Shown in pieces: positions 1 through 8,220 of a stretch of DNA of 28,453 nucleotides. The DNA lies in NCBI GenBank assembly GCA_900556395.1, contig USOQ01000030.1, positions 1 to 28,453 of the forward strand, written 5' to 3'. This DNA comes from Candidatus Segatella caccae (lineage in GTDB: Bacteria; Bacteroidota; Bacteroidia; Bacteroidales; Bacteroidaceae). Below the pieces are notes generated by a model, which was not told where the DNA came from, made no database searches, and was given only the letters and a program-made list of their open reading frames with translations. Every line of letters begins with the position of its first letter. Positions within the stretch are counted from its first letter, which is position 1. The position numbers and the translations under genes are program-made.

Positions 1-46
1 CCCATTGCTGGCGATATTCGGGTGCGTATTTGATGATTTCAAACAT
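1..46 (-). CDS. Start of a probable GNAT-type acetyltransferase, cut by the window edge
   Basis: Reading the minus strand from the ATG at 46 gives an open frame to the edge, starting MFEIIKYAPEYRQQW. Only 15 codons are visible. This opening resembles N-termini of GNAT-family acetyltransferases that sit in surface-glycan clusters next to WxcM/FdtA-type ketoisomerases, but the family call rests on memory of such sequences and on the neighbour. It follows the ketoisomerase on the same strand with 23 nt between its stop and this ATG, so co-transcription is likely. The ATG lies inside the second copy of a local duplication (39-91). Confidence 0.45.
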   Translation of the reverse strand, partial: MFEIIKYAPEYRQQW

Positions 47-91
47 GATGTCTTGTGTATTGAGTAGTATCAAATATGATGTCTTACATAT
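39..91. repeat. Imperfect 22-bp direct duplication at a stop/start junction
   Basis: Positions 39-60 and 70-91 are near-identical (tcaaaCatgatgtctt versus tcaaaTatgatgtctt, then a divergent tail), offset by 31 bp. One copy holds the last codons and TGA stop of the ketoisomerase; the other holds the ATG of the downstream gene. On the minus strand the two copies differ in ATA versus ATG, so only one can start translation. It looks like a local tandem duplication of the gene junction. Confidence 0.7.
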
Positions 92-480
92 TTGAGATAT
101 TCGTCATACTCACGGATGTAGTCTTCTTCTTTAAACTTTTGGGAAGCCAAGACCAGACAGACCGAGCCTGATGAGAAGTCGTCGAGGGTTCGCCAGATAT
201 TGACATCCACGAAGAGCCCCTCCCATGGGTGGTTGAGGTGATAGGTTTTCTTTTCTTCTCCGTTATCGAGTGTGACGGAAAAGGAACCGCTGGCTGCGAT
301 GATAAATTCCTGACATTCCTTGTGGGCATGACCACCACGACTTTCACCGCCAGGCACATCGTAGGTCCAATAGGTTCGGGCAATGGCAAAGGGAATGTGA
401 GACTCTCCCTCTGCCACTGTCAGGTTGCCTCTTGGGTCGAATATCTTAGGTAATGTGATGATTCTTCCTAATTCTTTCAT
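70..480 (-). CDS. FdtA/QdtA-type dTDP-4-oxo-6-deoxyhexose 3,4-ketoisomerase (cupin)
   Basis: This 136-residue protein has the WxcM-like/FdtA cupin layout. The motif YDVPGGESRGGHAHKECQEF at about residues 40-59 carries the two histidines (H51, H53) used by FdtA and QdtA to move the keto group of dTDP-4-oxo-6-deoxyglucose from C4 to C3, a step toward dTDP-3-amino-3,6-dideoxyhexoses of cell-surface glycans. Length is normal for the family. The start is firm: ATG at 480 is 4 nt after the purT stop, so the two are probably co-transcribed. The following gene may encode an acetyltransferase, as in fdt/qdt clusters. Whether the C3-keto product has galacto or gluco configuration (FdtA or QdtA) cannot be decided here, so no symbol is given. 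Confidence 0.85.
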   Translation of the reverse strand: MKELGRIITLPKIFDPRGNLTVAEGESHIPFAIARTYWTYDVPGGESRGGHAHKECQEFIIAASGSFSVTLDNGEEKKTYHLNHPWEGLFVDVNIWRTLDDFSSGSVCLVLASQKFKEEDYIREYDEYLKYVRHHI

Positions 481-484
481 GATT

Positions 485-1666
485 TTATTTCTTCATATAG
501 GGGTCGGTGCCCAATACGGTCTTGGCTAAGCGCTTGGCCTTATCGCGTAGCGCATCAAGGTTGTCGCCCTTCTCGCCGTAGCAGAGTACGACGCCCATGC
601 GGCGACCCACGTGAGCCTCTGGCTTGCCGAAGATGCGGATGCGGGTGTGGTCTTCCTTCAGCGCATCGAGTAGGTTGTAATTCAGTGGCTGGGTGCTTTC
701 CTCAGGAGAGAGGATGACGGCAGAACAACCTATGTGCTCTAAATGTATGCCAGCGATAGGCAAACCCATTACAGCGCGGAAGTGAAGCTCAAACTCGCTC
801 AGGTTGGTGGTATGACCGAGTGTTACCATACCCGTATCGTGTGGGCGAGGACTCAGCTCTGAGAAGATGACTTCGCCTTGCTTGCTCAAGAAGAACTCTA
901 CGCCCCACAAACCTGCGCCACTCAGTGCCTTGGTCACTTCGGCTGCGATGTGCTGAGCTTTCTTTAAGGCTTCTTCGGGTAGCTGGAATGGTTGCCAACT
1001 CTCACGATAGTCGCCGCCCTTCTGCACATGTCCGATAGGAGGACAGAAGAGGGTAGGACCGTCTTTCTGCGTTACAGTGAGGAGGGTGAACTCAGAATCG
1101 AAGTCGATAAACTCTTCGATGATGACTTCCTTGACGTCGCCACGGCCTTCTTCCATAGCTTCCTTGTATGCTTCCTTCAGTTCGTCGTCGTTGTGGACAT
1201 AGCTCTGACCATGACCGCTACTGCTCATCAGAGGTTTTACGACGCATGGAAATCCTATCTCATCGGCAGCATTCTTAAACTCTTCGAAAGTTTTAGCATA
1301 GAAATATTTGGCTGTGCGAAGACCCAACTCCTTGGCTGCGAGGTCGCGGATGGCACGACGGTTCATCGTATAGTTGACGGCACGTGCAGAAGGCACTACT
1401 TGGATACCTTCTTTCTCGAAGTCGAAGAGTCGCTCGGTACGGATAGCTTCTATCTCAGGTACAATGATATCTGGGTGGTGTTTCTCTACCACAGCGGTCA
1501 ATGCATCACCATCAAGCATCGAGAAAATCTCTCGCTCGTCGGCTACTTGCATGGCTGGTGCGTTGTCATACTTGTCGCAAGCGATGACATACTGTCCTGC
1601 ACGCTTGGCGGCGATGGTAAACTCCTTGCCCAGTTCGCCTGAGCCCAAAAGCATAATCTTCTTCAT
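485..1666 (-). CDS. purT: Formate-dependent phosphoribosylglycinamide formyltransferase PurT
   Basis: PurT is a cytosolic ATP-grasp enzyme that makes formyl-GAR from GAR, formate and ATP in the third step of purine synthesis, independent of 10-formyl-THF. The 393 residues are full length. Visible marks are the N-terminal glycine-rich loop GSGELGKE (residues 8-15), the substrate region PEIEAIRTE (70-78), the ATP-grasp loop VKPLMSSSGHGQS (143-155), and the metal/ATP motif around GEVIFSELSPRPHDTG in the C-terminal third. It lies between a cytidylate-kinase-like gene upstream and the sugar ketoisomerase 4 nt downstream. The upstream gap consists of repeats (1671-1786) and no TAnnTTTG box was seen in it, so it may depend on read-through from upstream genes. 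Confidence 0.96.
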   Translation of the reverse strand: MKKIMLLGSGELGKEFTIAAKRAGQYVIACDKYDNAPAMQVADEREIFSMLDGDALTAVVEKHHPDIIVPEIEAIRTERLFDFEKEGIQVVPSARAVNYTMNRRAIRDLAAKELGLRTAKYFYAKTFEEFKNAADEIGFPCVVKPLMSSSGHGQSYVHNDDELKEAYKEAMEEGRGDVKEVIIEEFIDFDSEFTLLTVTQKDGPTLFCPPIGHVQKGGDYRESWQPFQLPEEALKKAQHIAAEVTKALSGAGLWGVEFFLSKQGEVIFSELSPRPHDTGMVTLGHTTNLSEFELHFRAVMGLPIAGIHLEHIGCSAVILSPEESTQPLNYNLLDALKEDHTRIRIFGKPEAHVGRRMGVVLCYGEKGDNLDALRDKAKRLAKTVLGTDPYMKK

Positions 1667-1670
1667 TTAT

Positions 1671-1786
1671 GTTTAGTGTTTAATGTTTAGTTTAGTGTTT
1701 AGTATTTAATGTTTAGTGTTTAATGTCCTTTATTTTTTGGGGGCTAATGGCGTAGCCCGATTAGAGACTAAACATTAAACACTAAA
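1671..1786. repeat. Inverted-repeat element of TTTAGTGTTTAATG units with a GGGCTA/TAGCCC core
   Basis: The left arm (1671-1725) is a degenerate array of units such as TTTAGTGTTTAATG. The right arm (1767-1786) carries the complement (actaaacattaaacactaaa). Between them a short hairpin has GGGCTA at 1741-1746 and TAGCCC at 1753-1758. In RNA the element could fold into one stem topped by the core hairpin. Its right end forms the last codons and TAA stop of the cytidylate-kinase-like gene, and its left end reaches to about 5 nt before the purT start. Confidence 0.7.
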
Positions 1787-2398
1787 TCCGAATTTCTTTC
1801 TAATAAATTCAGCAATAAACTTTTCGGTTTCTTCCAATCCTAAGAGGCTGCTGTTGATACAGAGGTCATAGCTCTCGCTATGTCCCCATTTCTTGCCCGT
1901 ATAGTAGTCATAGTAAGAGGCGCGTTGCTCCTCATGGCTTTCTATAAACTTGTGAGCGGCTTCAGCGGAGATGCCTTTGCGCTTACTTACTGCATCTATG
2001 CGGTCGTCGAGGTTGGCTGTGATGAAAACATTGATAACGTTCTCATAGTCGCGGAGCACATAGTCGGCAGTTCTGCCAACGAAGACACAGTTACCTTGAT
2101 CGGCAGCCTTCTTGATGGCATCGCTCTGAAACTTATACAAGCCTTCTTGTGAGAAATCATTGTGGTAGAAGTTGTTGTCACTCAAGAAAGGCAAATGCGT
2201 ATGGAAAAGCGACTTGAAGAAGCCTTTCTGCTCATCGTTCTGTTCGAAGAACTTCTCTGAAAAACCGCTCTCCTTGGCAGCAAGATTCAAGAGCTCACGA
2301 TCGTAGCACTTACAACCGAAATCCTCTGCCAACTTCTCTGCGATGATATGGCCACCGCTTCCTATCTGGCGACCCACGTTTATAATTATCTTAGTCAT
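1775..2398 (-). CDS. Cytidylate-kinase-like P-loop protein
   Basis: This 207-residue cytosolic protein begins with a P-loop-like segment GRQIGSGGHIIAEKLAE (residues 9-25), followed by CYDRELL, and later FVGRTADYVLRD. These match the cytidylate-kinase-like family (Pfam Cytidylate_kin2), which is widespread in Bacteroidetes and Firmicutes and has no firmly established substrate. It is not the housekeeping Cmk, which has a different P-loop and NMP-binding segment. The last codons (FGFSV, stop) are built from the adjacent repeat element, so the C-terminus may be recently remodelled. It lies downstream of the MATE gene and upstream of purT on the same strand; a shared transcript is plausible but not shown. 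Confidence 0.8.
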   Translation of the reverse strand: MTKIIINVGRQIGSGGHIIAEKLAEDFGCKCYDRELLNLAAKESGFSEKFFEQNDEQKGFFKSLFHTHLPFLSDNNFYHNDFSQEGLYKFQSDAIKKAADQGNCVFVGRTADYVLRDYENVINVFITANLDDRIDAVSKRKGISAEAAHKFIESHEEQRASYYDYYTGKKWGHSESYDLCINSSLLGLEETEKFIAEFIRKKFGFSV

Positions 2399-2448
2399 AA
2401 GGTATTATTTTTTGTAGAATGTATATTTTTAGCAAGTTCTGGAGTTCT

Positions 2449-2560
2449 GGAGTTATCGCTCCCTTCGCTCGCTGAGGAGTTAAGACAACAGCTTTTGTGG
2501 ACTTGAAATTAAACATTGCCCTCCAAGGCATTTGTCTTAACTCCTTAACTTCTTTAACTC
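2449..2560. repeat. MITE-like repeat, copy A (inverted copy at 8230-8340)
   Basis: About 110 bp here reappear as the reverse complement at about 8230-8340 with only a few differences. The inner segment is bounded by imperfect inverted ends, gttaagacaacagctttt (2480-2497) and its near-complement ending gcatttgtcttaac (2528-2541). Outside are purine/pyrimidine-rich units of the (GGAGTTAA)n type. The element reaches into the MATE gene and supplies its TAA stop. No transposase is encoded in so short an element. Confidence 0.85.
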
Positions 2561-3936
2561 CTTAACTCCTTTAACTTCTCGTTCTCCTTGTGCATTCTCT
2601 TCAGCTTGTTCATGTATCTCATCATCACGACTCCTGCAATAACAGCAGCAGAGAAGTCGGATATAGGCATACTATACCATACGCCATCAATGTCCCAAAT
2701 CATGGGTAGGAAAGCCAAGAGTGGCAAGAGGATGAGTAATTGTCGGGATAATGAGAGGAAGATACTAATCTTTACCTTTCCGATGCACTGGAAGAAGTTG
2801 GTGATAACCATCTGGAAACCGATAACAGGGAAACAGAACATCACGATGCGAATAGCTTTGATACCTAAGTCTATCAGTGTCTTATCGGTGGTAAACATTC
2901 GGGCGCAATAGTAGGGGAGGAACATCGCTATCAGCCATCCTGTTACCATAATGGCTGTGGCTGCTATGATGCTGAGGTTGAGAACGCGTATCAATCTGTC
3001 AAGTTTCTGCGCTCCGTAGTTGTAACCAGCGATAGGTTGCATACCTTGGTTTACGCCTAAGACAAACATGATAAAGACCATTGCAATGCCATTGGCAATG
3101 CCGTAAGCACCCACAGAAAGGTCGCCTCCAAATCGCACTAACTGGTTGTTGATAAAGATGACGATGATGCAAGCGCACACGTTCATCAAGAAGGGTGAGA
3201 TGCCGATGGCGAGAATATTATCTACGAGTTTCTTCTTTAGGCGATAGATGCCTTTTTTCAGATGGAGCAGTTCGTTCTTATTGCTGAAGAGTTTGATTTG
3301 CCAGCATAGCGCCATCAGCTGTGAGAGAATGGTGGCAATGGCGGCTCCTCGTATTCCCCATCCGAAACCGAGGATGAAGAGAGCATCGAGAATTACGTTC
3401 ATGACCACTGTGAAGATAGTGGCAAACATGGCTTGTCGAGGCTTGCTGGCAGCTCGCAGTAGGGCATTCATGCCGAAGTACATGTGGCTGATGACATTGC
3501 CCAGCAGGATGATGACCATGTATTCGTGTGCATAGACAATCGTCTGGTCACTGGCTCCGAAGAATTTCAAAATAGGGTCAAGGAAGAGCAGACAGATGAT
3601 GCTCAGTCCGATGCCGATGATGAGGTTTAGCGAGATGGTGTTACCTAAAATGTTTTGAGCTGTGGCGTAGTCTTTCTGTCCCAACTTCACGCTGATGGCT
3701 GTCGAGGCTCCTATGCCTACGCCAGCACCAAAAGCCGCAGTGAGGTTCATGAAAGGGAAGGTGATGGCAAGCCCTGAGATGGCCATGGCGCCAACACCCT
3801 GACCGATAAACACACGGTCAACGATGTTGTAAAGTGAGGCTGCAGTCATCGCTATCATTGCTGGAAGGGCATACTGCACAAGCAACTTGCCCACCGGTTT
3901 GGTTCCTAATTCTAATGTCGCTTGTTTATTTTCCAT
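2554..3936 (-). CDS. MATE family multidrug/sodium antiporter
   Basis: Inner-membrane exporter of the MATE family, expected to expel cationic drugs or metabolites in exchange for Na+ or H+. From the chosen start the protein is 460 residues, the usual MATE length, with about 12 hydrophobic segments and the family opening GTKPVGKLLVQYALPAMIAM followed by NIVDRVFIGQG, which is typical of the DinF/NorM-like Bacteroidetes branch. The open frame runs 26 codons further upstream, but the ATG at 3936 is preferred because homologues start there and because a -7 box (3941-3948) lies just upstream, which would put the transcription start at or next to this ATG. The C-terminal residues LKELRS are encoded by the repeat element at 2449-2560. 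Substrate unknown. Confidence 0.92.
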   Translation of the reverse strand: MENKQATLELGTKPVGKLLVQYALPAMIAMTAASLYNIVDRVFIGQGVGAMAISGLAITFPFMNLTAAFGAGVGIGASTAISVKLGQKDYATAQNILGNTISLNLIIGIGLSIICLLFLDPILKFFGASDQTIVYAHEYMVIILLGNVISHMYFGMNALLRAASKPRQAMFATIFTVVMNVILDALFILGFGWGIRGAAIATILSQLMALCWQIKLFSNKNELLHLKKGIYRLKKKLVDNILAIGISPFLMNVCACIIVIFINNQLVRFGGDLSVGAYGIANGIAMVFIMFVLGVNQGMQPIAGYNYGAQKLDRLIRVLNLSIIAATAIMVTGWLIAMFLPYYCARMFTTDKTLIDLGIKAIRIVMFCFPVIGFQMVITNFFQCIGKVKISIFLSLSRQLLILLPLLAFLPMIWDIDGVWYSMPISDFSAAVIAGVVMMRYMNKLKRMHKENEKLKELRS

Positions 3937-3940
3937 GTTG

Positions 3941-3948
3941 CAAAAGTA
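3941..3948 (-). promoter_or_regulatory. -7 box TACTTTTG for the MATE gene, abutting its ATG
   Basis: On the minus strand TACTTTTG matches the Bacteroidetes TAnnTTTG box and ends 4 nt before the MATE ATG (3936). No clear TTG was seen at the -33 distance. The position implies a leaderless or nearly leaderless mRNA. Confidence 0.6.
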
Positions 3949-4030
3949 CAAAAAAATATTGATACGGGGTTTGTTCTGTACGAAAAAGTTATGGGGAAGA
4001 TGACGAAAGGACAAAAAAACTGCATTTCTT

Positions 4031-4061
4031 TTGGCTATGTCGTAAGAAAAACTTACTTTTG
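4031..4061 (+). promoter_or_regulatory. Promoter of the S8 peptidase operon
   Basis: TTG at 4031-4033, a 20-nt spacer, then TACTTTTG at 4054-4061: a close match to the Bacteroidetes -33/-7 consensus. It lies about 30 nt before the peptidase ATG and diverges from the MATE promoter. Confidence 0.8.
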
Positions 4062-4091
4062 CATCTTGTGACTAAAACCTTTTCGTAACTC

Positions 4092-5498
4092 ATGAAACAA
4101 GTAATATGGATGCTCTTGCTCCTTCTGTGTGGAATCGTCGCTCCTGCTCGCATCACGGATGCCAATATGGTGTCATTTCCTGGCGGCAAGTGCCTGATGT
4201 ACCGCCTGTATCTGCAAGATAAAGACCTGGATCATAATCCCTTTTCTCTCGATAGACCAGAGGAGTTTCTCTCATCACGCTCGATCGAAAGACGTAAAAG
4301 GCAGCATCTGCCTGTCGACCTTACCGACCTGCCTGTGGCTCCAGCTTATGTGGAGGCTGTGCGCCGTGCTGGTGTGGAGGTAGTGGGACATAGCAAATGG
4401 AATAACACCCTACTCGTTAAGGTGCATAAGGAGAAACAGCTCAAGCGTCTTCAAGAACTGCCGTTCATAGAGCGGCGGGTGAAGGTCTTTGCCTCACCCG
4501 ACTCGGTGAGTCAGCGCAAGCGTACTTCTTTCCGTAAGGAACTAAGTCAATGGGAGAATACAGGCGAGTTCTATGGTGCTGCTGAAACACAGATAACGAC
4601 GTTGGGTGGCAAGCGTTTGCACGACAATGGTTTTCGTGGCAAGGGTATGATGATAGCTGTCTTCGATGGAGGCTTTATGAATGTTGACAGGATTCCTGCA
4701 TTACATGGCATCCGATTGGCTGGTGTCAAGGATTTTGTAGTCCCCTCGTCTGATAATATCTTCTCAGAGATGGAACATGGCACCATGGTATTGTCTGTGA
4801 TGGCAGCCAACGTACCCAACTATTATGTGGGTGTGGCGCCAGAAGCCAACTACCTCTTGGTGCGCTGTGAGGACGAGCGCACAGAGAGCCTCGCCGAGGA
4901 AGACTATTGGGCTGAGGCTGCAGAGTATGCCGACAGCGTGGGGGTGGATATTATCAACTCATCGTTGGGGTATCATGACTTCGATGATGCTTCTATGGGA
5001 CATCGCTATGCCGAACAGGATGGAGAGACGGCACTTATCTCTCGCACAGCTTCTATGTTGGCAGGCAAGGGTATTGTATGTGTCAACTCTGCAGGAAATG
5101 ATGGCATGGGTACCTGGAAACGCATCAACTTTCCTGCCGATGCAAAAGAGATACTTACTGTGGGCAGTGTCAATCCGCAAGGTGTCAATGCTCCCTTCAG
5201 TGCTGTTGGTCCTACTGCCGACGGACGCATCAAGCCCGATGTGATGGCGATGGGAAGTCCGGCTTCGGTGATAACGGGCCGTGGTAGTATCATCAACGAT
5301 AATGGTACTTCTTACTCCTCACCTCTTGTGGCGGGTATGGTGGCTTGCCTGTGGCAGGCCCTTCCTCATAAGTCTGCCCGACAGATTATCAAACTCGTCA
5401 GATTGGCAGGCAACAATCAGCAGCATCCTGATAATATTTTTGGATATGGGGTGCCCGACTTTTGGAAGGCTTACCAAACGGGGAAAGCGATTAAGTAA
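4092..5498 (+). CDS. Secreted S8 (subtilisin-like) serine peptidase
   Basis: A 468-residue exported subtilase. A signal peptide (about residues 1-19) precedes an N-terminal region with LYLQDKDLD..FSLDRPEEFLSSRSIERRKRQ, an arrangement common before the catalytic domain of Bacteroidetes S8 peptidases. The catalytic triad is intact: Asp192 in AVFDGG, His229 in MEHGTMV, Ser407 in NGTSYSSP, with the oxyanion Asn336 in NSAGNDG. The protein ends about 60 residues after the Ser motif, so it has no visible type IX sorting domain or other C-terminal add-on. It has its own consensus promoter, and the xseA start lies 27 nt after its stop across a repeat, suggesting an operon with the unrelated exonuclease VII genes. 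Substrate unknown. Confidence 0.93.
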   Translation: MKQVIWMLLLLLCGIVAPARITDANMVSFPGGKCLMYRLYLQDKDLDHNPFSLDRPEEFLSSRSIERRKRQHLPVDLTDLPVAPAYVEAVRRAGVEVVGHSKWNNTLLVKVHKEKQLKRLQELPFIERRVKVFASPDSVSQRKRTSFRKELSQWENTGEFYGAAETQITTLGGKRLHDNGFRGKGMMIAVFDGGFMNVDRIPALHGIRLAGVKDFVVPSSDNIFSEMEHGTMVLSVMAANVPNYYVGVAPEANYLLVRCEDERTESLAEEDYWAEAAEYADSVGVDIINSSLGYHDFDDASMGHRYAEQDGETALISRTASMLAGKGIVCVNSAGNDGMGTWKRINFPADAKEILTVGSVNPQGVNAPFSAVGPTADGRIKPDVMAMGSPASVITGRGSIINDNGTSYSSPLVAGMVACLWQALPHKSARQIIKLVRLAGNNQQHPDNIFGYGVPDFWKAYQTGKAIK

Positions 5499-5520
5499 GT
5501 GAAGAACGAAGAGTGAAGAA
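5498..5520 (+). repeat. AGTGAAGA-type intergenic repeat between the peptidase gene and xseA
   Basis: The short gap after the stop codon is AGTGAAGAACGAAG followed by AGTGAAGAA. The same purine-rich units, in the same orientation relative to the mRNA, follow the HlyD and first permease stop codons at 23398-23425 and 22115-22155. Confidence 0.7.
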
Positions 5521-5525
5521 TTCAA

Positions 5526-6875
5526 ATGCAACATTTATCATTATATGAGTTAAACGCTATGGTGCGTGATGCTCTTGCAGTGACACTGCCCGATAGTTAT
5601 TGGGTAGAGGCGGAACTGTCTGAGGTGCGTGAGGCTTATGGCGGACATTGCTATATGGAGCTGATAGAGAAAGATGCTCAGAGCAATACGCCAATAGCTA
5701 AGGCGCATGCTGCCTGCTGGCGTAACCGCTGGATAAGCATACGTCCACAATTTGAGAAGGTGACAGGACAGCGACTACATACAGGAATGAAGGTTCTCCT
5801 CAAGGTGCACGCGCAGTTTCATGAAAACTATGGTTTTTCATGGATTGTCGATGACATGGATCCTAACTATACCATGGGTGACATGGCTCGTAAGCGACAG
5901 CAAATCATAGAAACACTCAAACAGGAGGGTGTCTTCGAACTGCAGAAAGAACTCAAGCTGCCGCTCTTCTGTCAACGCATCGCTGTCATTTCGAGTGCTA
6001 CTGCTGCTGGCTATGGTGACTTCTGTCATCAGCTTGATAGCAATGCCTATGGTCTGCAGTTTCGTACTGCCCTCTTTGCTGCTACCATGCAGGGAGAAGG
6101 GGTAGAACAGAGTGTCATTGCTGCTCTCGACCATATTAATGCTGAATGGGAGGATTGGGATTGCGTTGTTATTATCCGAGGTGGTGGTGCCACCAGCGAT
6201 CTATCTGGTTTTGACACCCTTGCCTTGGCGGAGAATGTCGCCAACTTCCCTTTGCCTGTCATCACGGGTATTGGACATGATCGAGATGAGAGTGTGCTCG
6301 ATATGATTTCTTTCCTGCGAGTCAAGACACCTACAGCGGCAGCAGCCTTCTTGATAGACCATCTTGCTGATGTACTGGCAAGGGTAGAAGAGGCACAGCA
6401 GTCGGTGGTGCGCAGTGTGAAGCATCGACTCGAAGTGGAACAACTGCAACTGAGTCATTTAGCAGGGGCTATTCCCACTCTCTTCTCGGTGGTTTATACG
6501 CGACAAACGGCACGTATCGAACGCCTTGCTACGCATATCAATAGCTGTTTGCAGAGCCGACTTGCCGATGCTCGTCGACATTTCGACATCTTGTCGCAGA
6601 ACATGCAACCCCTGCTCGAACGTAAGATGCTCTCAGAGAATCATCGGGTTGATATGTTGCAACAACGTCTCAAGGCACTCGACCCGGAAATCTTGTTGCG
6701 ACGAGGGTATAGCATCACTCTCAAGAATGGTCGGAGTGTCAGGGATGCTTCCTTGTTGCAGGCAGGAGATATTCTGCAGACAAGGTTTGCTAAGGGAACA
6801 ATTGTCAGTCAGGTGATGAAAAGTGAAAGTTTAAAGAATAATATAATTCAATTTCCGAAAGAACAATCTTTATAA
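5526..6875 (+). CDS. xseA: Exodeoxyribonuclease VII large subunit
   Basis: XseA is the catalytic subunit of exonuclease VII, which degrades single-stranded DNA from both ends in repair and recombination. The 449 residues contain an N-terminal OB-fold (about 1-115, opening HLSLYELNAMVRDAL), then the catalytic domain with VISSATAAGYGDF (155-167), IIRGGGATSDLSGFD (216-230) and VITGIGHDRDES (245-256), and a C-terminal helical, coiled-coil-prone region that binds XseB copies. The motif set is complete. The xseB start lies 4 nt after its stop, which fits co-translation of the complex. Linkage to the upstream peptidase is by spacing only. Confidence 0.97.
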   Translation: MQHLSLYELNAMVRDALAVTLPDSYWVEAELSEVREAYGGHCYMELIEKDAQSNTPIAKAHAACWRNRWISIRPQFEKVTGQRLHTGMKVLLKVHAQFHENYGFSWIVDDMDPNYTMGDMARKRQQIIETLKQEGVFELQKELKLPLFCQRIAVISSATAAGYGDFCHQLDSNAYGLQFRTALFAATMQGEGVEQSVIAALDHINAEWEDWDCVVIIRGGGATSDLSGFDTLALAENVANFPLPVITGIGHDRDESVLDMISFLRVKTPTAAAAFLIDHLADVLARVEEAQQSVVRSVKHRLEVEQLQLSHLAGAIPTLFSVVYTRQTARIERLATHINSCLQSRLADARRHFDILSQNMQPLLERKMLSENHRVDMLQQRLKALDPEILLRRGYSITLKNGRSVRDASLLQAGDILQTRFAKGTIVSQVMKSESLKNNIIQFPKEQSL

Positions 6876-6879
6876 GAAT

Positions 6880-7077
6880 ATGGAAAAAAAAGAAGAAATG
6901 AAATACGAAGAAGCGCTGCGGCAGTTGGAAGACATCGTAGAGAAAATGGAGAATGATGAACTTGACATTGACCAGCTCTCCGACCAGCTGAAGAAAGCTA
7001 AGAAACTGGTGAAACTCTGCAAAGATAAACTCACCAAGACTGATGCTGAAATCAGAAAACTGCTGAGTGAAGAATAA
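6880..7077 (+). CDS. xseB: Exodeoxyribonuclease VII small subunit
   Basis: The 65-residue XseB homologue has the typical two-helix content: KYEEALRQLEDIVEKMEND near the start, then ELDIDQLSDQLKKAKKLVKL. Several XseB copies wrap the C-terminal region of XseA and are needed for activity. A second Met at codon 7 (MKYEEAL) is a possible alternative start and fits the usual family start almost as well. Immediate adjacency to xseA supports the call. The gene ends shortly before the ilvE promoter, with no obvious hairpin terminator between. Confidence 0.95.
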   Translation: MEKKEEMKYEEALRQLEDIVEKMENDELDIDQLSDQLKKAKKLVKLCKDKLTKTDAEIRKLLSEE

Positions 7078-7116
7078 GGTAAATGTGACTATTTTACTAA
7101 ATATTAGGTGAAAAAG

Positions 7117-7147
7117 TTGCAGATTAACGGATTATTTTGTAATTTTG
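7117..7147 (+). promoter_or_regulatory. Promoter of ilvE
   Basis: TTG at 7117-7119, a 20-nt spacer, TAATTTTG at 7140-7147: consensus Bacteroidetes promoter. The expected 5' UTR to the ATG at 7186 is about 30 nt and A-rich. Confidence 0.8.
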
Positions 7148-7185
7148 CAGCTAAATATAAGTAGAACATTAAAAAAGTAAATGTT

Positions 7186-8202
7186 ATGAAAGACTTGGAT
7201 TGGTCTAATCTGTCGTTTGGCTATCGCCAGACTGATTACAATGTTCGCTGCTACTATCGCAACGGAAAATGGGGCGAAATAGAAATTTGCTCTGACGAGT
7301 ATCTCAAACTGCACATGGCTGCTACCTGTCTGCACTATGGTCAGGAAGCTTTTGAAGGCCTAAAGGCATATCGTTGTCCTGATGGTAAGGTGCGTGTGTT
7401 CCGTATGGACGAGAATGCAGCTCGCTTGCAGAGTACTTGCCGTGGTATCATGATGCCAGAGGTACCTACAGAATTGTTCGAGGAAATGGTAAAGAAGGTG
7501 GTTCGACTCAATCAGGAGTGGATTCCTACCTATGAGAGTGGGGCCACTCTCTATATTCGTCCACTGCTCATCGGTACAAGCGCTCAGGTGGGTGTTCATC
7601 CTGCTACTGAGTATTGCTTCCTCATCTTCGTAACTCCAGTGGGTCCATACTTCAAGGGTGGTTTCTCTACCAACCCTTACGTTATCATTCGTGACTTCGA
7701 CCGCTCTGCTCCTTTAGGAACAGGTATCTATAAGGTGGGTGGCAATTATGCTGCTTCTCTCAGAGCTAACCATATCGCTCACGAGAAGGGTTACGCCTGC
7801 GAGTTCTATCTCGATGCCAAGGAGAAGAAATATATGGACGAGTGTGGTGCTGCCAACTTCTTCGGCATCAAGGACAACACCTACGTCACACCTAAGAGTT
7901 CGTCTATCCTCCCTTCTATCACCAACAAGAGCCTGATGCAGCTCGCTGAAGACCTCGGTATGAAGGTGGAGCGCAGACAGATTCCTGAGGACGAGTTGGA
8001 TACATTCGAGGAGGCTGGTGCCTGCGGAACTGCTGCGGTTATCAGTCCTATCAGCTACATCGACGACCTCGATACAGGCAAGCGCTATAACTTTGGCGAG
8101 AAACCTGGTCCTATCTCTAAGCACTTGTACGACACACTCCGTGGCATCCAGTATGGTACCATCGAGGACAAGCATGGTTGGACAACCGTTGTTATCGAAT
8201 AA
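7186..8202 (+). CDS. ilvE: Branched-chain amino acid aminotransferase
   Basis: IlvE is a cytosolic PLP enzyme that moves the amino group between glutamate and the keto acids of leucine, isoleucine and valine. The 338 residues fit the fold-type IV, eukaryote-like BCAT group (BCAT II). Visible are HYGQEAFEGLKAYR (50-63), the arginine-containing strand YIRPLLIG (123-130), the PLP lysine K183 in GIYKVGGNYAASL, and YMDECGAANFFG (216-227) with the conserved glutamate. It has its own promoter and is followed by a repeat element and then a strong terminator, so it is probably monocistronic. Confidence 0.95.
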   Translation: MKDLDWSNLSFGYRQTDYNVRCYYRNGKWGEIEICSDEYLKLHMAATCLHYGQEAFEGLKAYRCPDGKVRVFRMDENAARLQSTCRGIMMPEVPTELFEEMVKKVVRLNQEWIPTYESGATLYIRPLLIGTSAQVGVHPATEYCFLIFVTPVGPYFKGGFSTNPYVIIRDFDRSAPLGTGIYKVGGNYAASLRANHIAHEKGYACEFYLDAKEKKYMDECGAANFFGIKDNTYVTPKSSSILPSITNKSLMQLAEDLGMKVERRQIPEDELDTFEEAGACGTAAVISPISYIDDLDTGKRYNFGEKPGPISKHLYDTLRGIQYGTIEDKHGWTTVVIE

Positions 8203-8220
8203 CATTCCAAAAGTTCAGAA

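Noticed and set aside
4092..5498. Type IX secretion cargo call for the S8 peptidase
   Set aside because: The protein ends soon after the catalytic domain and has no C-terminal sorting-like segment.
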